Shown piece after piece: positions 12,309-32,615 of a stretch of DNA of 64,000 bases (its first letter is position 1; the number at the start of each line of letters is the position of its first letter). The notes below the pieces were generated by a model, which was given only the letters and a program-made list of their open reading frames with translations, was not told where the DNA came from and did not search any database. Source of the stretch: Mesorhizobium sp. B1-1-8 (GTDB lineage: Bacteria > Pseudomonadota > Alphaproteobacteria > Rhizobiales > Rhizobiaceae); NCBI RefSeq assembly GCF_006442795.2, contig NZ_CP083956.1, forward strand, positions 3,821,501 to 3,885,500, written 5' to 3'. The position numbers and the translations under genes are program-made.

Positions 12309-12722
12309 TTATTCTGCGATGCGCTGTACGAAGCGCGTCTTGACCGAGAGCTTGGCGGCGCCGAGACGCAGCGCCTCGCGCGCGGTCTCCTCGCTGACGC
12401 CGTCGATCTCGAACATGATGCGGCCAGGCTTGACGCGCGCCGCCCAATAGTCGACGGCGCCCTTGCCCTTACCCATGCGCACTTCGGTCGGCTTCGAGGT
12501 GACCGGCAGATCCGGGAACACCCGGATCCAGACGCGGCCGGCGCGCTTCATCTCGCGGGTGATCGCGCGGCGGGCCGCCTCGATCTCGCGCGCGGTGACG
12601 CGGTTCGGCTCAAGCGCCTTCAGCCCGAAACCGCCGAAATCCAGATTGGTGCCGCCCTTGGCGGCACCGTGGATACGGCCCTTGAACTGCTTGCGGAACT
12701 TTGTGCGCTTTGGCTGCAGCAT
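12309..12722 (-). CDS. rplP: 50S ribosomal protein L16
   Basis: L16 is needed for the peptidyl transferase centre and A-site tRNA positioning. The 137-residue product begins [19 protein letters not shown] and carries [20 protein letters not shown] and [18 protein letters not shown]. It lies 27 bp after rpsC. Confidence 0.98.
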   Translation of the reverse strand: MLQPKRTKFRKQFKGRIHGAAKGGTNLDFGGFGLKALEPNRVTAREIEAARRAITREMKRAGRVWIRVFPDLPVTSKPTEVRMGKGKGAVDYWAARVKPGRIMFEIDGVSEETAREALRLGAAKLSVKTRFVQRIAE

Positions 12723-12749
12723 CGTTCTAACTCCAAATTCTCAAATGTC

Positions 12750-13472
12750 TCAGGCGTTCTCGCGACGGCGACCGCGCTCGCGCTCGCCGGACGGACCGCC
12801 ATGATCGCCTTCGGTGGCGCGGCGCTCGGAAGCCATCGGGTCGTGCTCGAGGATCTCGCCCTTGAACACCCAGACCTTGACGCCGCAGATGCCGTAAGCC
12901 GTGTTCGCCTCGGCCGTGCCGTAGTCGACATCGGCGCGCAGCGTGTGCAGCGGCACGCGGCCTTCGCGATACCACTCCATGCGCGCGATCTCGGCGCCGC
13001 CGAGACGGCCGGCGCAGTTGATGCGGATGCCTTCGGCGCCGAGACGCATGGCCGACTGCACGGCGCGCTTCATGGCGCGGCGGAACGCGATGCGGCGCTC
13101 GAGCTGCTGGGCGATCGACTGCGCGATCAGCGTGGCGTCGATCTCCGGCTTGCGCACCTCGACGATGTTCAAGTGCGTCTCGGACTTCGTCATCTCCATC
13201 AGCTTCTTGCGAAGCTTCTCGATGTCGGCGCCCTTCTTGCCGATGATCAGGCCCGGACGCGCCGCATGGATGGTGACGCGGCACTTCTTGTGCGGACGCT
13301 CGATCACGACCTTGGAGATCGCAGCCTGCTTGAGTTCCTTCTCAAGATATTTGCGGATCTTGATGTCCTCGTGCAGCAGCTGGCCGTACTCGCCGGTGTT
13401 CGCGAACCAGCGCGAATCCCAGGTGCGGTTGATGCCGAGACGCAGCCCGATCGGATTGACTTTCTGGCCCAT
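12750..13472 (-). CDS. rpsC: 30S ribosomal protein S3
   Basis: S3 lies at the mRNA entry channel and has helicase activity with S4 and S5. The 240-residue product starts [20 protein letters not shown] and has the KH domain ([18 protein letters not shown]) and the C-terminal S3 domain. Its C-terminus is a charged Glu/Arg-rich tail. Its start codon shares one base with the rplV stop (TAATG). Confidence 0.98.
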   Translation of the reverse strand: MGQKVNPIGLRLGINRTWDSRWFANTGEYGQLLHEDIKIRKYLEKELKQAAISKVVIERPHKKCRVTIHAARPGLIIGKKGADIEKLRKKLMEMTKSETHLNIVEVRKPEIDATLIAQSIAQQLERRIAFRRAMKRAVQSAMRLGAEGIRINCAGRLGGAEIARMEWYREGRVPLHTLRADVDYGTAEANTAYGICGVKVWVFKGEILEHDPMASERRATEGDHGGPSGERERGRRRENA

Positions 13473-13861
13473 TATGCGGCCTCCCCTGTTTCCTCGACTT
13501 CACGAACGACGATCGTGAGGTGCGAGAACGGCTTCTCGATACGGCTGGCGCGACCACGGCCACGAGCGTGGAACCGCTTCATGACGATCGACTTGCCGAC
13601 ATAGGCTTCCGAAACGATCAGCGCGTCGACGTCGAGGTCGTGGTTGTTTTCCGCGTTGGCGATCGCCGATTCCAGCGTCTTCTTGACCGTGCCGGAAATC
13701 CGCTTGGCCGAGAATTCGAGGTCGGAAAGCGCTGTCGCGACCTTCTTGCCGCGGATCAGCGCGGCAACCAGGTTCAGCTTCTGCGGGCTGATGCGGATGG
13801 TGCGCAGAACGGCGCGCGCCTCGTTGTCAGCAAGCCTGCGCGGAGCTTTGGCCTTGCCCAT
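13472..13861 (-). CDS. rplV: 50S ribosomal protein L22
   Basis: L22 lines the exit tunnel with its beta hairpin. The 129-residue product carries [20 protein letters not shown] and the loop region [20 protein letters not shown] that reaches into the tunnel. It shares one base with rpsC and is 2 bp from rpsS. Confidence 0.98.
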   Translation of the reverse strand: MGKAKAPRRLADNEARAVLRTIRISPQKLNLVAALIRGKKVATALSDLEFSAKRISGTVKKTLESAIANAENNHDLDVDALIVSEAYVGKSIVMKRFHARGRGRASRIEKPFSHLTIVVREVEETGEAA

Positions 13862-13863
13862 GA

Positions 13864-14142
13864 TTATTTCCTCTTCGCCTTCTTATCCGCGCCGTGACCG
13901 TAATAGGTCCGGGTCGGAGCGAATTCACCGAACTTGTGGCCGACCATGTCCTCGTTCACCGAGACGGGAACATGCTTCTGGCCGTTATAGACACCGAAGG
14001 TGAAGCCGACGAACTGCGGCAGGATGGTGGAGCGACGGCTCCACATCTTGATCACCTCATTGCGACCGCCTTCACGAACCTTGTCCACCTTCTTGAGAAG
14101 GTAGCCGTCAATGAAGGGGCCTTTCCAAATCGAACGAGTCAC
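13864..14142 (-). CDS. rpsS: 30S ribosomal protein S19
   Basis: S19 is a head protein that pairs with S13. The 92-residue product starts [19 protein letters not shown] and contains [20 protein letters not shown] and [17 protein letters not shown], all family signatures. Confidence 0.98.
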   Translation of the reverse strand: MTRSIWKGPFIDGYLLKKVDKVREGGRNEVIKMWSRRSTILPQFVGFTFGVYNGQKHVPVSVNEDMVGHKFGEFAPTRTYYGHGADKKAKRK

Positions 14143-14158
14143 TTGGCGTTACCTCTTC

Positions 14159-14992
14159 TTAGCTCTTGCGCTGATGGCGCGAGCGCAGGATGAACTTGTC
14201 GGTCGCCTTGTTGGACCGCGTCTTCTTGCCCTTGGTCGGCTTGCCCCAGGGCGAAACCGGATGACGGCCGCCCGAGGTGCGGCCTTCGCCGCCGCCATGC
14301 GGATGGTCGACCGGGTTCATGGCCACGCCGCGATTGTGCGGACGCTTGCCGCGCCACACGGTGCGGCCGGCCTTGCCGTCGTTGATGTTGCCGTGGTCGG
14401 GGTTCGACACGGCGCCGACGGTGGCCATGCAGGAACCGTGCACGACGCGCTGCTCGCCCGAATTGAGGCGCAGGATCGCCATGCCCTGGTCGCGGCCGAC
14501 GAGCTGGGCGTAACCGCCCGCCGAACGGGCGACCTGGCCGCCCTTGCCCGGCTTCAGCTCGATGTTGTGGACGATGGTGCCGACCGGCATCGAGGCCAGC
14601 GGCATCGCATTGCCCGGCTTCACGTCGACCGATTCGCCGGCCACGATCTTGTCGCCGGCGGCAAGGCGCTGCGGGGCCAGGATGTAGGACAGCTCGCCGT
14701 CGTCATACTTGATCAGCGCGATGAAGGCGGTGCGGTTCGGATCGTATTCGATACGCTCCACCGTGCCGACGACGTCGAACTTGCGGCGCTTGAAGTCGAT
14801 GATGCGGTAGGTGCGCTTGTGACCGCCGCCGATGAAGCGGGCCGTGATGCGGCCGTAATTGTTGCGGCCGCCCGACTTGGTCAGGCCTTCGGTCAGGCCC
14901 TTGACGGGCTTGCCCTTGTAGAGGCCCGAGCGGTCGACGATGACCAGCTGGCGGGTGCTCGGCGTTACCGGGTTGAATTTCTTGAGTGCCAT
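14159..14992 (-). CDS. rplB: 50S ribosomal protein L2
   Basis: L2 is a core protein of the large subunit needed for subunit association and peptidyl transfer. The 277-residue product has the oligonucleotide-binding fold, the SH3-like domain and the signature [16 protein letters not shown], which contains the conserved His near the active centre. It follows rplW by 22 bp. Confidence 0.98.
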   Translation of the reverse strand: MALKKFNPVTPSTRQLVIVDRSGLYKGKPVKGLTEGLTKSGGRNNYGRITARFIGGGHKRTYRIIDFKRRKFDVVGTVERIEYDPNRTAFIALIKYDDGELSYILAPQRLAAGDKIVAGESVDVKPGNAMPLASMPVGTIVHNIELKPGKGGQVARSAGGYAQLVGRDQGMAILRLNSGEQRVVHGSCMATVGAVSNPDHGNINDGKAGRTVWRGKRPHNRGVAMNPVDHPHGGGEGRTSGGRHPVSPWGKPTKGKKTRSNKATDKFILRSRHQRKS

Positions 14993-15014
14993 TGTCCTGT
15001 CCTCGCGGCCTTGC

Positions 15015-15308
15015 TCAGAGACCCGTCGCGACGTCGATCGACTGGCCGTCGGCCAGCGTCACAACCGCCTTCTTGACGTCGCCCTGGCGGCCGATGGTGC
15101 CGCGGAAGCGCTTGATCTTGCCCTTGCGGACAAGCGTGTTCACGGCCGTGACCTTGACCCCGAACAGGGCTTCGACGGCGGCCTTGATCTCCGGCTTCGA
15201 CGCCTTTTTGGCGACGTTGAAGACGACCTGGTTCTGCTCGGAAGCCATGGTCGACTTTTCAGTGATCGCCGGCGAGACGATCACGTCGTAGTGACGAAGG
15301 TCGGTCAT
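15015..15308 (-). CDS. rplW: 50S ribosomal protein L23
   Basis: L23 forms the main docking site for trigger factor and SRP at the tunnel exit. The 97-residue product has [20 protein letters not shown] and the extended loop [15 protein letters not shown]. It overlaps rplD by 4 bp (ATGA). Confidence 0.98.
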   Translation of the reverse strand: MTDLRHYDVIVSPAITEKSTMASEQNQVVFNVAKKASKPEIKAAVEALFGVKVTAVNTLVRKGKIKRFRGTIGRQGDVKKAVVTLADGQSIDVATGL

Positions 15309-15925
15309 TTGAAGCGCTCCTCGAGAGCCTCGACGGCGGCCTTCGAAAGGACCAGCGTGCCGCGGCGCAGAATGTCGTAGACGTTGATGCCCTGGATGGG
15401 CAGCACGTCGATGTTCGGGATGTTGGTCGCCGCCAGCTTGAAGTTCTGGTCGAGCTCGGCTCCGCCGATCACCAGGGCGTTGGTCAGCCCAAGCGTCTCG
15501 AGGTTCGCCACCAGCGTCTTGGTCTTGGCCTCGGCGAGCTTCAGCTCGTCGATGACGATGATCGAAGCGCTCTTGGCCTTGGCCGAGAGAGCATGCTTCA
15601 GGCCCAGCGCGCGGACCTTCTTCGGCAGCTCGTGCTCATGGCTGCGTACGACCGGGCCGTGCGCCTTGCCGCCGCCGCGGAACTGCGGGGCGCGAGCAGA
15701 ATGGTGACGGGCGCGGCCCGTACCCTTCTGCTTGTACATCTTGGCGCCGGTGCGCGCGATCTCGGCGCGGCCCTTGGCCTTATGCGTGCCCTGCTGCTTC
15801 TTGGCCAGCTGCCAACGCACGACGCGCTGCAGGATGTCGTCGCGCGGGTCAAGGCCGAAAATCGCCTCGGAAAGCTCGACCTTGCCGGCGTCCTTGCCGC
15901 CGAGCGTTGTGATCTTGAGGTCCAT
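15305..15925 (-). CDS. rplD: 50S ribosomal protein L4
   Basis: L4 lines the exit tunnel; in gammaproteobacteria it also represses its own S10 operon. The 206-residue product has the tunnel loop region [19 protein letters not shown] and the globular part with [20 protein letters not shown]. It overlaps rplW by 4 bp and shares one base with rplC. Confidence 0.98.
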   Translation of the reverse strand: MDLKITTLGGKDAGKVELSEAIFGLDPRDDILQRVVRWQLAKKQQGTHKAKGRAEIARTGAKMYKQKGTGRARHHSARAPQFRGGGKAHGPVVRSHEHELPKKVRALGLKHALSAKAKSASIIVIDELKLAEAKTKTLVANLETLGLTNALVIGGAELDQNFKLAATNIPNIDVLPIQGINVYDILRRGTLVLSKAAVEALEERFK

Positions 15926-16644
15926 TATTCAGCTCCCTCAGTGGCCGGGGCGTCGTTCTTGGCGACAGCGGCAGCGCGGATTGCGGCAGGCTTCGGCGCG
16001 TTGGCGGGCAGCGCGACCTTGGCAGCGTCGCGAACCAGGATCCAGGCGCCCTTGACGCCTGGAACGGCGCCGCGGATCAGGATCAGGCCGCGGTCGGCAT
16101 CGGTCGAGACTACCTCAACATTCTGCGTGGTGACGCGGGTGTCGCCCATGTGGCCGGCCATTTTCTTGCCCTTGAACACCTTGCCGGGGTCTTGGCGCTG
16201 GCCGGTCGAGCCGTGCGTGCGGTGCGAGACCGAGTTGCCGTGCGTGGCGCGGCCGCCACCCATGTGGTGCCGCTTGATCACGCCCTGGAAACCCTTGCCG
16301 GTCGAGGTGCCCGTCACGTCGACCTTCTGGCCGGCGACGAAATGCTCCACGGTGATCTCGGCGCCGACATCGATCATGTTGTCGGCGGAGACGCGGAACT
16401 CGGCGACCTTGGCCTTCGGCTCGACGGAAGCGGCGGCGAAATGGCCGCGCATCGCCTTCGACGTGTTCTTCACCTTGGCAAGGCCAACGCCGAGCTGGAC
16501 GGCGGTGTAGCCGTTCTTCTCCTGCGTGCGCTGGGCCACGACCTGGCAGTTCTCCATCTGGAGAACGGTGACGGGAACATGTTCCCCGGCATCGTTGTAG
16601 ATGCGGGTCATTCCCACCTTCTTTGCAATCACACCTGAACGCAT
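15925..16644 (-). CDS. rplC: 50S ribosomal protein L3
   Basis: L3 binds near the peptidyl transferase centre and starts subunit assembly. The 239-residue product begins [20 protein letters not shown] and carries the central-extension signature [20 protein letters not shown]. The C-terminal tail after residue 210 is Ala-rich and typical of rhizobia. The spacer to rpsJ upstream contains a 47-bp tandem duplication. Confidence 0.98.
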   Translation of the reverse strand: MRSGVIAKKVGMTRIYNDAGEHVPVTVLQMENCQVVAQRTQEKNGYTAVQLGVGLAKVKNTSKAMRGHFAAASVEPKAKVAEFRVSADNMIDVGAEITVEHFVAGQKVDVTGTSTGKGFQGVIKRHHMGGGRATHGNSVSHRTHGSTGQRQDPGKVFKGKKMAGHMGDTRVTTQNVEVVSTDADRGLILIRGAVPGVKGAWILVRDAAKVALPANAPKPAAIRAAAVAKNDAPATEGAE

Positions 16645-16654
16645 CGGTTCAATT

Positions 16655-16750
16655 CCTTTAGAGTTACCTGTCAGGGCTGTCGCCCCTCCACGCCTCTTGA
16701 TCCTTTAGAGTTCCCTGTCGGGGCTAGCGCCCCTCCACGCCTCTTGTTCC
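16655..16750. repeat. 47-bp tandem direct duplication between rpsJ and rplC
   Basis: Unit 1 (16655-16701) and unit 2 (16702-16748) both begin CCTTTAGAGTT and end CCACGCCTCTTG plus AT or TT. They differ at a few positions, and a third partial start (CCTTAGAG) runs into the rpsJ stop codon. Unit 2 contains the hairpin GGGGC-TAGC-GCCCC; unit 1 has a weaker version. The spacer thus consists almost entirely of the repeat. Confidence 0.9.
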
Positions 16751-17059
16751 TTAGAGCTTGATCTCGACGTCGACACCGGCGGCCAGATCGAGCTTCATCA
16801 GAGCATCGACCGTCTGCGGGGTCGGATCGACGATGTCGAGCAGCCGCTTGTGGGTGCGCATCTCGAACTGCTCGCGGCTCTTCTTGTCGACGTGCGGCGA
16901 CCGGTTGACCGTGAACTTTTCGATCCGCGTCGGCAGCGGAATGGGGCCGCGGACGTTGGCCCCGGTGCGCTTGGCGGTCGACACGATTTCGCGGGTCGAG
17001 GCGTCGAGCACCCGGTGGTCAAACGCCTTAAGGCGGATGCGGATATTCTGTCCGTTCAT
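16751..17059 (-). CDS. rpsJ: 30S ribosomal protein S10 (NusE)
   Basis: S10 is a head protein and also the transcription antitermination factor NusE, partner of NusB and of NusG. The 102-residue product starts [19 protein letters not shown] and contains [20 protein letters not shown]. It lies 68 bp after tuf and its stop codon lies at the edge of the tandem repeat. Confidence 0.98.
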   Translation of the reverse strand: MNGQNIRIRLKAFDHRVLDASTREIVSTAKRTGANVRGPIPLPTRIEKFTVNRSPHVDKKSREQFEMRTHKRLLDIVDPTPQTVDALMKLDLAAGVDVEIKL

Positions 17060-17127
17060 GCGTCAATTCCTTGTTCTGGCGCGGCGCGGGCAGCTCCCGC
17101 GCCCGCGACAGATCCGTTTCAGTCCAA

Positions 17128-18303
17128 TTATTCCTTGATGGTGACGACGATGCCGGCACCGACGGTGCGGCCGCCTTCACGGATGGCGAAGCGCAGCTTC
17201 TCTTCCATGGCGATCGGCACGATCAATTCGACATCGACGGTGATGTTGTCGCCGGGCATCACCATCTCGGTGCCGGCCGGCAGCGTCACGATGCCGGTCA
17301 CGTCCGTGGTGCGGAAGTAGAACTGCGGACGGTAGTTGGTGAAGAACGGCGTGTGACGGCCGCCCTCGTCCTTGGTCAGGATGTAGGCTTCGGCCACGAA
17401 CTTCTTGTGCGGCTTGACCGTGCCCGGCTTGGCCAGAACCTGGCCGCGCTCGACGCCCTCGCGGTCGATGCCGCGCAAGAGCGCGCCGATGTTGTCGCCG
17501 GCCTGGCCCTGGTCGAGCAGCTTGCGGAACATTTCCACGCCCGTGCAGGTCGTCTTGGCCGTCGGACGGATGCCGACGATCTCCAGCTCCTCGCCGACCT
17601 TGACCACGCCGCGCTCGACGCGGCCGGTCACCACCGTGCCGCGGCCCGAGATCGAGAACACGTCCTCGATCGGCATCAGGAACGGCTTGTCCAGCGGACG
17701 CACCGGCGTCGGGATATAGGCGTCGACCTGCGCCATCAGCTCGCGGATGGCGTCCTCGCCGATGGTCTTGTTGGTGTCTTCCAGAGCCGCAAGCGCCGAG
17801 CCCTTGACGATCGGAATGTCGTCGCCGGGAAACTCGTTCTTGGTCAGAAGCTCGCGAACCTCGAGCTCGACCAGCTCGAGCAGCTCGGCATCGTCGACCT
17901 GGTCGACCTTGTTCAGGAACACCACGATCGACGGCACGCCGACCTGGCGGGCCAACAGGATGTGCTCGCGCGTCTGCGGCATCGGGCCGTCGGCGGCCGA
18001 AACCACCAGGATGGCGCCGTCCATCTGCGCGGCACCGGTGATCATGTTCTTGACATAGTCGGCATGGCCGGGGCAGTCGACATGGGCATAGTGGCGGTTG
18101 GTCGTCTCATACTCGACATGCGCCGTCGAGATGGTGATGCCGCGCGCCTTCTCTTCGGGCGCCGCGTCGATCTGGTCATAGCGCTTGTATTCGCCAAAAT
18201 ACTTCGTGATCGCCGCCGTCAGCGACGTCTTGCCATGATCGACATGCCCGATCGTGCCAATGTTCACATGCGGCTTGGTGCGCTCGAATTTACCTTTTGC
18301 CAC
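17128..18303 (-). CDS. tuf: Elongation factor Tu, copy 1 (str operon)
   Basis: EF-Tu delivers aminoacyl-tRNA to the ribosome. The 391-residue product has the GTPase motifs GHVDHGKT (G1), DCPGHADY (G3) and NKVD (G4) and domains 2 and 3. It is almost identical to the copy at 39138-40316 at the DNA level. The main difference is at residues about 280-283, where this copy has the usual LLRGIDREG. It sits in the classical position between fusA and rpsJ. Confidence 0.98.
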   Translation of the reverse strand: MAKGKFERTKPHVNIGTIGHVDHGKTSLTAAITKYFGEYKRYDQIDAAPEEKARGITISTAHVEYETTNRHYAHVDCPGHADYVKNMITGAAQMDGAILVVSAADGPMPQTREHILLARQVGVPSIVVFLNKVDQVDDAELLELVELEVRELLTKNEFPGDDIPIVKGSALAALEDTNKTIGEDAIRELMAQVDAYIPTPVRPLDKPFLMPIEDVFSISGRGTVVTGRVERGVVKVGEELEIVGIRPTAKTTCTGVEMFRKLLDQGQAGDNIGALLRGIDREGVERGQVLAKPGTVKPHKKFVAEAYILTKDEGGRHTPFFTNYRPQFYFRTTDVTGIVTLPAGTEMVMPGDNITVDVELIVPIAMEEKLRFAIREGGRTVGAGIVVTIKE

Positions 18304-18403
18304 TGTCGTTCTCCGTCTTACTCTACCCGCTCGGGGAAATTGATATTCGCTCTATCCGTGCCGGAAACGCGCAAGAATTGCGGTTCCGGTGGCACAGGCA
18401 TTC

Positions 18404-20494
<2,091 letters not shown>

Positions 20495-20524
20495 GGGAAG
20501 GTGCCTCTCAGTCTCGTTCGCGCT

Positions 20525-21004
<480 letters not shown>

Positions 21005-21376
21005 TTACTTCGGACGCTTGGCGCCGTATTTCGAACGACGCTGCTTGCGGTTCTTCACACCCTGCGTGTCGAGCACGCCGCGGATGATGTGATAGCGGAC
21101 ACCGGGCAGATCCTTGACGCGGCCGCCGCGGATCATGACCACCGAGTGTTCCTGAAGGTTATGGCCTTCGCCGGGGATATAGCCGATGACTTCGAAACCA
21201 TTGGTCAGGCGGATCTTGGCCACCTTGCGCAGCGCCGAGTTCGGCTTCTTCGGCGTCGTGGTGTAGACGCGCGTGCAGACGCCCCGCTTCTGCGGGTTCT
21301 GCTGCATGGCCGGGACCTTGTTGCGCTTCACCGGCGCCAGGCGCGGCTTGCGGATCAGCTGGTTGACGGTAGGCAT
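21005..21376 (-). CDS. rpsL: 30S ribosomal protein S12
   Basis: S12 controls decoding accuracy. The 123-residue product begins [15 protein letters not shown]. The two positions best known for streptomycin resistance, Lys43 (in [11 protein letters not shown]) and Lys88 (in GGRVKDLPG), are the wild-type lysines. It is the first gene of the str operon; a leader hairpin and a sigma-70-like promoter lie upstream. Confidence 0.98.
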   Translation of the reverse strand: MPTVNQLIRKPRLAPVKRNKVPAMQQNPQKRGVCTRVYTTTPKKPNSALRKVAKIRLTNGFEVIGYIPGEGHNLQEHSVVMIRGGRVKDLPGVRYHIIRGVLDTQGVKNRKQRRSKYGAKRPK

Positions 21377-21447
21377 TAAATCCTCTTGTCTCTCAATTCC
21401 GTGTCTGCCCTGTCAGGGCCGCTCAAAGCGTCATTTCCATACGCAAA

Positions 21448-21484
21448 TTCGGGCAACACACCGCGCCTCGCGGTCCTGCCCGAA
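21448..21484 (-). promoter_or_regulatory. Two-tier hairpin in the rpsL leader
   Basis: An outer stem TTCGGGCA/TGCCCGAA encloses an inner stem ACCGCG/CGCGGT with a short loop. It would lie in the 5' untranslated leader about 70-110 nt before the rpsL start and downstream of the candidate promoter. Its function is unknown; an RNA leader controlling the str operon is one possibility. Confidence 0.5.
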
Positions 21485-21621
21485 CAAATTGCAGAGGAAG
21501 CGGAAGCCGCTTCATGCGCGCCGGAAATGTCTTTTCGCTCGTAAAACGAACCCTGTTTGAGGCAAACTCCAAAGCGTGTCGCTTCGGACAGGAGAGCCTC
21601 ACATCGGTTCTGACTGGGCGG

Positions 21622-21650
21622 CTTCTACTCGCAAGCCTCTAGGCCGTCAA
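21622..21650 (-). promoter_or_regulatory. Candidate sigma-70-type promoter for rpsL-rpsG-fusA-tuf
   Basis: On the minus strand TTGACG is followed after 17 bp by TAGAAG. This matches the -35 consensus in five of six positions and the -10 consensus in four. It lies about 250 bp upstream of the rpsL start, leaving a long leader that includes the hairpin at 21448-21484. Confidence 0.45.
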
Positions 21651-21855
21651 CCCCGGAACGCCAAATATTACGCCCGTTCCGAGGCTTGGCAGCCATGCGA
21701 AAAGCGCATGTAATTTTCTTGCGTCTTTTTTCAAGAGCGAAGAAGAAAGTGACCGGCTTTCGGCTGTCATGCGCGCGTCCTTCATGCCAAAAGGCAGCAT
21801 GAACCGGAGAAATCCGCCCGCACGCCCTAATCTGAGCAGAAAAGGGAATCAGCCC

Positions 21856-22137
21856 GTGAACGACAATGAAGAACGCCCGGTCACCATCATCACCGGCCGG
21901 GTGTGGAAGAGGAAGGGCGGCAAGGCGGAAGGCGTGCATGTGATGCTGGTTGCACCCGATGATGATTCCGCCGTGCGCCGCGCCCTCGAATCGCTTGCCG
22001 CCGAAGGCTTTGCCGAAGCCGAGCTCGACCAGATCGGCGACATGGACGGCGTCCCTGACGAGGAGCCGCATCTGTCGGCCTATCAGGGCGCGCTCGAAGG
22101 CGAGGTCTCGATCGTCACCTTCGACGAACCGGCCTGA
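21856..22137 (+). CDS. Conserved small protein of unknown function
   Basis: I prefer the GTG at 21856 (VNDNEERPVTIITGRVWKRK), preceded by AAAAGGGAA at ribosome-binding distance. In-frame ATGs at 21769, 21784 and 21799 would add unconserved-looking residues. The 93-residue product is acidic and soluble, with no signal peptide or membrane segment. I recall similar proteins as uncharacterised in other rhizobia, but I do not recognise a domain. It is 68 bp upstream of the sugar dehydrogenase gene on the same strand and may share its transcript. Confidence 0.7.
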   Translation: MNDNEERPVTIITGRVWKRKGGKAEGVHVMLVAPDDDSAVRRALESLAAEGFAEAELDQIGDMDGVPDEEPHLSAYQGALEGEVSIVTFDEPA

Positions 22138-22205
22138 CCGCTGCGGGCGACGCGCCGTCCTGCTTCGCCCGCATAGAAACGTCCCTCTTTCATTCCGGAG
22201 CTTCC

Positions 22206-23135
22206 ATGACCAGCAACCCCATCAGGCTCGGCATCGTCGGCGTGGGCAAGATCGTGCGCGACCAGCATCTGCCGGCTGTCGCGAAGGACGGCAACTACCA
22301 GCTTGCCGCCGCCGCCAGCCGTCACGGCAAGGTCGACGGCATTGCGAACTATCCGACCATCGAGGCAATGCTGGGCGCCGAGCCAGGCCTGGAAGCGGTC
22401 TCGCTGTGCATGCCGCCGCAATTCCGCTACGATGCCGCCCGCGTCGCACTCGAAGCCAAGAAGCATGTTTTCCTGGAGAAGCCTCCGGGCGCCACCGTCA
22501 GCGAGGTCGAGGACCTGAAAACGATTGCGGCGAGAAACGGCGTTTCGCTCTTCGCCAGCTGGCATTCGCGCTATGCCCCGGCGGTCGAGGCCACGCGCGC
22601 CTTCCTGGCATCGGCCAAAATCACCTCGGCCGCGATCAACTGGAAAGAGGACGTGCGCCGCTGGCATCCGAACCAGGAATGGATCTGGGCGCCCGGCGGC
22701 TTCGGCGTGTTCGATCCCGGCATCAATGCGCTGTCGATCGCCACCCACATCCTGCCGCCGATGTTCATCATCTCGGCCGTGCTCGATTTTCCGGAGAACC
22801 GGGCGGCACCTGTCGCGGCTCAAATTGCCTTCCGCACCTCGAACGGGCTGCCGGTGACGATGGAACTCGACTGGCTGCAGACCGGTCCGCAAAGCTGGGA
22901 CATCCTGGCCGAGACCGACAAGGGCCGGATGGAGCTTTCGGGCGGCGGCGCCAAGCTCGCCGTCGACGGCAAGGTCGTCCATGAAGAGCCGGAAGCGGAA
23001 TATCCGATGCTTTACAAGCGCTTCGCCGAGATCGTGCGGGCCGGCGTCTCCGACGTCGACCTGGCACCTCTCCAGCACGTCGCCGATGCCTTCATGCTCG
23101 GCAAGCGCAATGTGGTGGAAGCCTTCTTCGATTAA
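22206..23135 (+). CDS. Gfo/Idh/MocA-family aldose 1-dehydrogenase (L-arabinose/D-galactose type)
   Basis: The 309-residue product has an N-terminal Rossmann fold (GIVGVGKIVRDQH, residues 9-21) and the family EKP motif in FLEKPPGATVSEVE with its catalytic lysine. The segments DVRRWHPNQEWIWAPGG and FDPGINALSIATHILP resemble, from memory, the L-arabinose 1-dehydrogenase of Azospirillum brasilense and galactose 1-dehydrogenases, which oxidise aldoses to lactones with NAD(P)+. That substrate assignment is inference; no other sugar-catabolic gene lies nearby. The gene sits in the small insert between the two ribosomal blocks. Confidence 0.85.
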   Translation: MTSNPIRLGIVGVGKIVRDQHLPAVAKDGNYQLAAAASRHGKVDGIANYPTIEAMLGAEPGLEAVSLCMPPQFRYDAARVALEAKKHVFLEKPPGATVSEVEDLKTIAARNGVSLFASWHSRYAPAVEATRAFLASAKITSAAINWKEDVRRWHPNQEWIWAPGGFGVFDPGINALSIATHILPPMFIISAVLDFPENRAAPVAAQIAFRTSNGLPVTMELDWLQTGPQSWDILAETDKGRMELSGGGAKLAVDGKVVHEEPEAEYPMLYKRFAEIVRAGVSDVDLAPLQHVADAFMLGKRNVVEAFFD

Positions 23136-23152
23136 CGGGTCCGGCGAAAGCC

Positions 23153-23818
23153 TCAGTCGACGATCGCAATGGCAAAGCCGTCGTAGCCCTTGGCGCCGAC
23201 GGTCTGGATGGCTGTGCCGTTGAGCCGCTTGTCTCTGCCAATGAAGGAAAACGCCGCACGCGCGCCTTCGACATTGGCGTCGCTGCCGTCTTCATTGAGG
23301 ACGGCACCGTCGCGGATGACGTTGTCGCAGACGATGACCGTTCCCGGCCGTGACAGCCGCATCGCCCAGGACAGATAGTTCGGGTTGTTGGGCTTGTCGG
23401 CGTCGATGAAAATCAGGTCGAACGGACCGGCATTTTCGCTCTCCAGCGCCGCGAGCGACTGAAGCGCGGGGCCGAGACGCAGATCGATTTTGCCCGAGAC
23501 CCCTGCCCGCTCGAAATTCGAGCGCGCGACTTTCGCATGATGCGGCTCGAGCTCCAGGGTGACGATCTTGCCGTCGGCGGGCAATCCCCGCGCCATCCAG
23601 ATGGTCGAATAGCCGCCGAGCGTGCCGATCTCGAGCACCTTCTTCGCACCGCTGATGCGCACCAGCAGCGACAGCAGCTTGCCTTGCGCGGCGGAGACGT
23701 CGATTGCCGGCAGGCCCTGGTCGCGGTTGGCCACAAGCGCCGCGTCGAGCACGGGATCTGCAGCGAAGAGCGAGGAAACGATGTAGTCGTCGACAGCTGT
23801 CCAGGTCTTCTTGCTCAT
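23153..23818 (-). CDS. SAM-dependent O-methyltransferase (family 3, CCoAMT/COMT-like)
   Basis: I chose the ATG at 23818 (MSKKTWTAVDDYIV) because GAGGAAG precedes it; a longer frame adds 21 residues across a palindrome. The 221-residue product has the SAM-binding motif VLEIGTLGGYSTIWMA at about residue 63 and the metal/catalytic segment DLIFIDADKPNN at about 135, characteristic of family 3 O-methyltransferases related to the caffeoyl-CoA and catechol enzymes. The physiological substrate is unknown. It converges on the sugar dehydrogenase gene with only 17 bp between them. Confidence 0.88.
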   Translation of the reverse strand: MSKKTWTAVDDYIVSSLFAADPVLDAALVANRDQGLPAIDVSAAQGKLLSLLVRISGAKKVLEIGTLGGYSTIWMARGLPADGKIVTLELEPHHAKVARSNFERAGVSGKIDLRLGPALQSLAALESENAGPFDLIFIDADKPNNPNYLSWAMRLSRPGTVIVCDNVIRDGAVLNEDGSDANVEGARAAFSFIGRDKRLNGTAIQTVGAKGYDGFAIAIVD

Positions 23819-23833
23819 GCTTCTTCCTCGCGC

Positions 23834-23858
23834 GCGTTTCGCTGAAACAGCGAAACGC
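23834..23858. promoter_or_regulatory. 11-bp perfect inverted repeat directly upstream of the O-methyltransferase gene
   Basis: GCGTTTCGCTG and CAGCGAAACGC are separated by AAA, beginning 16 bp upstream of the start codon at 23818. It could be an operator or a leader hairpin. The evidence is the symmetry and the position alone. Confidence 0.5.
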
Positions 23859-23873
23859 TCTGCCTCTTTGTCT

Positions 23874-23922
23874 TGACGCAATTCCGGACGGAAAACCGCT
23901 TCACACTTTTCCTGGAATTGCT
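23874..23922. repeat. REP-like palindrome, copy 3 (rpoC downstream region)
   Basis: GCAATTCC-GGACGGAAAACCGC pairs with CACTTTTCC-TGGAATTGC around a TT centre. The GGAAAACCGCTTCACACTTTTCC core matches the other three copies in design. Confidence 0.8.
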
Positions 23923-23940
23923 CAGTGGGACCTAATGCGA

Positions 23941-23963
23941 AAAGGGGCCGCGCAGGCCCCTTT
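23941..23963 (-). terminator. Intrinsic terminator after rpoC
   Basis: On the minus strand AAAGGGGCC and GGCCCCTTT form a stem around TGCGC, and TTTTCGC follows. It lies about 25 bp beyond the rpoC stop and probably ends the rplJL-rpoBC transcript. Confidence 0.75.
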
Positions 23964-23987
23964 CCTTCTTTCCTTCCCGTCCCGCGC

Positions 23988-28184
<4,197 letters not shown>

Positions 28185-28273
28185 GCCGTTCTCCTTTTCG
28201 GGGTCCTCGAAAACCCCTTGCATCGAACGCGGGCCGAATGCCCGCAGACTGGCCTGACGGCCGAAAACTGCTG

Positions 28274-28309
28274 CATCCGGTCGCGAAAGCCTTCTTCCGC
28301 GACCGGATG
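28274..28309 (-). other. 12-bp perfect hairpin between rpoB and rpoC
   Basis: CATCCGGTCGCG and CGCGACCGGATG pair perfectly around a 12-nt loop, 23 bp after the rpoB stop on the transcribed strand. There is no T tract. It could be an RNase cleavage or stability element controlling rpoC relative to rpoB. Confidence 0.65.
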
Positions 28310-28331
28310 TCTTGATTACTCGGCCGCGCCC

Positions 28332-32468
<4,137 letters not shown>

Positions 32469-32615
32469 CGTCGCTCCTTAGCTCTAAACTCGGGACGAAC
32501 CTCGCCGCGGTTCGTCTTGCACACAAATGGGCGCCTCGGCGGCTGCCCTTGTCGGTTTTTCCAACCGGCCTTTCCAATTGCTTGGCGGCGGCCGGTTAAA
32601 ACGGGAGAAAACCCG

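Larger units (their letters stand above)
21377..21855. other. Non-coding interval between rpsL and the divergent small gene
   Basis: This 479-bp stretch separates two divergent transcription units. It holds the rpsL leader hairpin (21448-21484) and the candidate rpsL promoter (21622-21650). Short open frames exist on both strands but none has a conserved-looking product or good ribosome binding site. Confidence 0.6.

Noticed and set aside
21625..22071. A 148-codon minus-strand frame.
   Set aside because: It is opposite the small plus-strand gene, which has a better ribosome-binding site and plausible product. The minus frame shows no family features.
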